In this document: one piece after another, positions 60,824 through 64,000 of the stretch
Numbering within the stretch: position 1 is the first letter of the stretch
How the letters are laid out: each line of letters begins with the position of its first letter
Assembly: GCA_041675505.1 (NCBI GenBank)
Contig: JBAYTR010000004.1
Coordinates: 186,001 to 250,000, forward strand
DNA from: JAGPCK01 sp041675505
GTDB lineage: Bacteria; Bacteroidota; Bacteroidia; UKL13-3
Direction: 5' to 3'
Length of the DNA: 64,000 nt
Notes under the pieces: generated by a model
What the model saw: the letters and a program-made list of their open reading frames with translations, nothing else
Databases searched by the model: none
What the model was told of the DNA's origin: nothing
Translations under genes and position numbers: made by a program

Positions 60824-63255
60824 CCCAACCTGAAAGAACCACCAAACCATTAAATACGCAGGCCATTGTTGAACAAAACAATGCCAGAATGCGTAAAGAG
60901 ATTTTCTTTCTGGTTATTCAGCACTGGTACCTTTACCTGATTTCATTAGTCATTGGTTTTTCCATATACTGGATCATTAACCGGTATTCACAAGATATTC
61001 ATGAGACCAAATGCGCGCTCATGATTAAGGATGAAAAAATGAGGCTGAGTGGAGGAGAGTTACTTGTTTCTGACCAACTCAAAGTACCCAAAATAAACTC
61101 CAGTATTCAAAACGAAACTTACCTGTTAAAATCAAGAGGCTTTATAGCTGAATGTATTGAAGAAGTGAATTTTGATATCTCCTATTATGGAATAGGCAAA
61201 GTATTAGAAACAGAATCCTATGGTTCAGCATTACCTTTTATTATTGAGGCCGACAGCAACTCCAAGAAGGAACTAAGAGGAAGATGGCTCTACCTGAAAT
61301 TTGAAAAGAACAAACAAATAAAAATAGCTTTTGACGAGAACTTTTCTGAAAAAACCTACCAGTGTGTATTGGGTCAAATGTGCAGTATAAGTGACAGCAT
61401 TTTTATTAAAATACGCCTTAACGACAATTATTCTGAAGTATCCGGTTCATACAAAGTATACTTTAATGAAAGTGAAAAACTAATTAATCAATTCAGAAAT
61501 GTAATTTCTATTTTTAACGTTGAAAAATCAACTGTTTTAGAAGTAAGCGTTTCAGGAACCCTACCGGAGAAAAATCAGGATTTTCTAAATGCATTATGTC
61601 ACGTTTACGAACGCAATCAGGTAAGGCAAAAAAATCTGATTACCGAAAAGACCATATTCTTTATTAATGAACAATTGAGAGAGTTGACTACCACACTCTC
61701 TGAAGACGAAAACGAGTTAGAAAATTACAAAAAAGATAACAAGGCCAGTGTGGAGTTAAAAGATGAGGCCAAGTCATATTATGAAACCATTAAAGAACTG
61801 GAGACACAAACAGAGCTTTATAAACTGGATTTGAAAGACATCATCTTAATCCGAAAAGAAATGATGTCGAACAAGGATATTACAGAAATTGCACCCAGTA
61901 TTGGCAGGTTAAACGATCAATTGCTTTTGCAGTTGATTAATGAACTGAGAATATTAGAACAAAACAGAAAACAACTGGCCTACAATACCAAAGAAAACTT
62001 CCCCACCTTTCAACTCATCAATAAAAATATAGAACTAACCCGCAAGGCTATTCTCAGCAGCTTGAATAATAATGAGTCGTCTATTCAGTCAAGGGTTAGT
62101 CAGAATATACGCAGGGTTGCCGAACTGGAAACAAAATTACTGAGCATTCCTTCCAAAGAAAGGGAGTTCATTTCTTTAAAACGCAGGTACTCTGTTAAGG
62201 AAAGCCTCTTCAATTATTTGTTGGAGCGAAGAGCTGAGTTGGGCATATCTAAAGCAGCCAACCTCCCCGACCATAAAGTAGTGGAGACACCATTCTACAA
62301 TGGTGTTACCTATCCTAACAGAAGAAGGAATCTGAGCATTTCCTTGTTACTGAGTCTTCTTTTCCCTTCTGCAATTGTTTATTTTAAGAAAAGTTTTGAC
62401 AACAAAATCAGAAGCCGCGCACAACTGGAAGAACTTACCGCTGCCCCGATAATAGGATTTGTAGGACACAATAAATACCAAACAAATCTGGCTGTGTATG
62501 AAAAGCCCAATTCCCTTATTGCAGAAGCTTTCCGTAACATAAGAACTAACCTGGAGTACACGTCATCAAAGGATGATAAAAGAGTTTTTATGGTTACCTC
62601 AACCGTAAGTTTTGAAGGTAAAACATTCATCGGTATCAACCTGGCATCCGTTATGGCCTTGTCTGACAAGAAAGTGGTACTGATTGGTATGGACTTACGT
62701 AAGCCAAAAATTTACGGTGACTTTAACCTGAAGAATGACATGGGTATGACCAATTACCTCATAGGAAAGGCAACCGTAGATCAGATAATTCACCACACAC
62801 AGATTTCGACATTGGATATTATTCCGGCAGGTCCTATTCCGCCAAACCCTGCTGAGCTGATTCTTGACGACCGGATGGATCAGATAATTCAGGAACTAAA
62901 AACCCGTTACGATTACATCATTATTGATACCCCTCCTGTAGGATTGGTAACCGATGCACAGATATTGATGAAGTATGCTGACATAACCATTTACGTGGTA
63001 AGGGAAGGCTACTCTGTTACCACATTTACAGAAACCATTAACGACCTTTATGAAACCAAGGGAATCAAAAACCTGTACCTGCTATTAAACGACACCCGCA
63101 TTTACAGTAAAAAATACGGGTATGGATACGGATACGGGTATGGGTACGGGTATGGTTATGGCTACGGGTATGGCTATGGGTACGGGTATTATTCAGACGA
63201 TGCCAGCAGCAACAAGAAAACATCATTATTAGACAGAATATTTAAGAAGAAATGA
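60820..63255 (+). CDS. Wzc-like polysaccharide co-polymerase and BY-kinase with (YG)12 tail
   Basis: The 811-residue inner-membrane protein has a Wzz domain between two membrane helices (~35-55 and ~507-526) and a cytoplasmic bacterial tyrosine kinase domain. Walker A-like TSTVSFEGKT is near residue 590, with Phe where relatives usually have Gly. Walker A' is GMDLRKPK and Walker B is YIIIDTPPVG. The C-terminal tail has twelve Tyr-Gly pairs and two more Tyr (residues ~766-791), the expected autophosphorylation cluster, and ends in a basic segment. It controls chain length and export with the Wza-like protein. The next gene overlaps by 4 bp. Confidence 0.94.
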   Translation: MTQPERTTKPLNTQAIVEQNNARMRKEIFFLVIQHWYLYLISLVIGFSIYWIINRYSQDIHETKCALMIKDEKMRLSGGELLVSDQLKVPKINSSIQNETYLLKSRGFIAECIEEVNFDISYYGIGKVLETESYGSALPFIIEADSNSKKELRGRWLYLKFEKNKQIKIAFDENFSEKTYQCVLGQMCSISDSIFIKIRLNDNYSEVSGSYKVYFNESEKLINQFRNVISIFNVEKSTVLEVSVSGTLPEKNQDFLNALCHVYERNQVRQKNLITEKTIFFINEQLRELTTTLSEDENELENYKKDNKASVELKDEAKSYYETIKELETQTELYKLDLKDIILIRKEMMSNKDITEIAPSIGRLNDQLLLQLINELRILEQNRKQLAYNTKENFPTFQLINKNIELTRKAILSSLNNNESSIQSRVSQNIRRVAELETKLLSIPSKEREFISLKRRYSVKESLFNYLLERRAELGISKAANLPDHKVVETPFYNGVTYPNRRRNLSISLLLSLLFPSAIVYFKKSFDNKIRSRAQLEELTAAPIIGFVGHNKYQTNLAVYEKPNSLIAEAFRNIRTNLEYTSSKDDKRVFMVTSTVSFEGKTFIGINLASVMALSDKKVVLIGMDLRKPKIYGDFNLKNDMGMTNYLIGKATVDQIIHHTQISTLDIIPAGPIPPNPAELILDDRMDQIIQELKTRYDYIIIDTPPVGLVTDAQILMKYADITIYVVREGYSVTTFTETINDLYETKGIKNLYLLLNDTRIYSKKYGYGYGYGYGYGYGYGYGYGYGYGYYSDDASSNKKTSLLDRIFKKK
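63115..63192 (+). repeat. Coding microsatellite-like (Tyr-Gly)12 repeat
   Basis: Twelve six-base TAY-GGN units followed by two TAT codons encode the Wzc tail. Codons alternate TAC/TAT and GGG/GGA/GGT/GGC, so the DNA is an imperfect hexamer repeat that could still change length by slippage in steps of two residues. Confidence 0.9.
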
Positions 63256-64000
63256 TAAACGATTTACTCAAAAAGGAAAAGAAAATTGCCGTTATAGGGT
63301 TAGGCTATGTAGGGCTTCCCATTGCACTGGAGTTTGCCAGAAAATTTTCTGTTATAGGTTTCGATATAAACGCTAAACGCGTAGAAATGCTACGCAACCG
63401 AATAGACCCGAGTTCTGAATTAGCACCGGAAGAGTTTGATGGTGCAGATATCTTTTTTACTGATTCACTTGACGAACTTGCTAAAGCACAATTTTATATA
63501 GTGGCAGTTCCCACGCCTATTGACGAACACAATACACCTGATTTGAAACCTTTACTGGGTGCATCAGGTTCAGTAGGTAAGGTACTCAAAAAAGGAGATT
63601 ATGTAGTTTTTGAATCAACTGTTTACCCCGGCTGCACTGAGGAAGATTGTTTACCTATATTGGAAAAACTCTCCGGTCTCCAATTCAACCAAGACTTCTT
63701 TTTAGGTTACTCTCCTGAGCGGATAAACCCGGGTGACAAAGAGCACACGCTTACCCGAATTAAAAAAGTAGTCTCCGGTTCTACACCCGCAGCTCTTGAG
63801 GTTATTGCTGATGTTTACGGAAGTATAATTACTGCCGGCATACACAAAGCACCTACACTAAAAGTGGCTGAAGCGGCAAAAATTATTGAAAATACACAGC
63901 GCGATATCAACATTGCTTTGATGAACGAATTGTCCCTTATCTTTAATAAAATGGGCATCAATACATTTGATGTACTGGAAGCGGCAGGCACCAAATGGAA
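63252..64000 (+). CDS. UDP-sugar/nucleotide-sugar dehydrogenase, 3' end outside window
   Basis: The ATG overlaps the Wzc-like stop (ATGA). About 250 residues are visible and the frame is open to the window end. The Rossmann motif KKIAVIGLGYVGLPIALEFA and VAVPTPIDEHNTPDL, FESTVYPGCTEE, SPERINPGDKEHTL are those of the UDP-glucose/UDP-ManNAc dehydrogenase family; the PERINPG form is typical of the WbpA/TviB-type UDP-HexNAc 6-dehydrogenases. The catalytic Cys lies beyond the window. It would supply a uronic acid for the polysaccharide exported by the two upstream proteins. Confidence 0.93.
   Translation, partial: MINDLLKKEKKIAVIGLGYVGLPIALEFARKFSVIGFDINAKRVEMLRNRIDPSSELAPEEFDGADIFFTDSLDELAKAQFYIVAVPTPIDEHNTPDLKPLLGASGSVGKVLKKGDYVVFESTVYPGCTEEDCLPILEKLSGLQFNQDFFLGYSPERINPGDKEHTLTRIKKVVSGSTPAALEVIADVYGSIITAGIHKAPTLKVAEAAKIIENTQRDINIALMNELSLIFNKMGINTFDVLEAAGTKW

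Overview
The window is a chromosomal segment of a Bacteroidota bacterium. The evidence is six genes ending in type IX secretion (T9SS) C-terminal sorting domains (YPNP-type start, GxYxxxV/F core), a PorE-like T9SS component, promoters of the TTTG-N17-23-TAnnTTTG type, and very weak Shine-Dalgarno signals. There are no rRNA or tRNA genes and no recognisable transposase.

Layout. 1-3.4 kb: the 3' part of queA, a Fur/PerR-like regulator with a 2-Cys peroxiredoxin, and a T9SS cargo protein. 3.4-13.1 kb: a type II-C CRISPR-Cas locus with unusual architecture. cas1-cas2 are on +, followed by a 16-repeat array. A PIN-domain toxin-antitoxin pair, decayed DNA, a small lipoprotein and an orphan one-spacer mini-array come next. 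A 1459-residue cas9 lies on the - strand, with a divergent tracrRNA beyond its start. The whole locus sits between two 91%-identical 76-bp direct hairpin repeats (3471-3546 and 12957-13032), and a decayed second tracrRNA tail lies just outside the right one. Each repeat carries a Bacteroidota-type promoter pointing to the - strand, so crRNAs are probably made from individual repeats and run towards a strong terminator beside cas2.

13.1-30 kb is mostly housekeeping: MoxR-VWA pair, secreted phosphodiesterase-like protein, ppk1, rarD, rnpB RNA, an NtrC-type response regulator, Sua5, LepA, FolD, QueE, the PorE-like protein, an ArsC-like reductase and TrmN6. 30-43 kb holds large secreted T9SS proteins (one split by a 1-nt frameshift) around rlmH-clpC. 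43-54 kb holds dnaB with DnaA-box-like sites upstream, etfBA, a bifunctional-nuclease-family protein, a NupC transporter, an HsdR-N-like nuclease, holA, another T9SS protein and a GlcD-type oxidase. 54-60 kb is a peptide-use module (DPP-IV-like peptidase and two POT transporters). 60-64 kb opens a polysaccharide export/synthesis operon: Wza-like, Wzc-like with a (YG)12 tail, and a nucleotide-sugar dehydrogenase cut by the window end.

The CRISPR locus is the part most worth study: flanking hairpin repeats, per-repeat promoters, a one-spacer unit beside cas9, and a duplicated tracrRNA tail.
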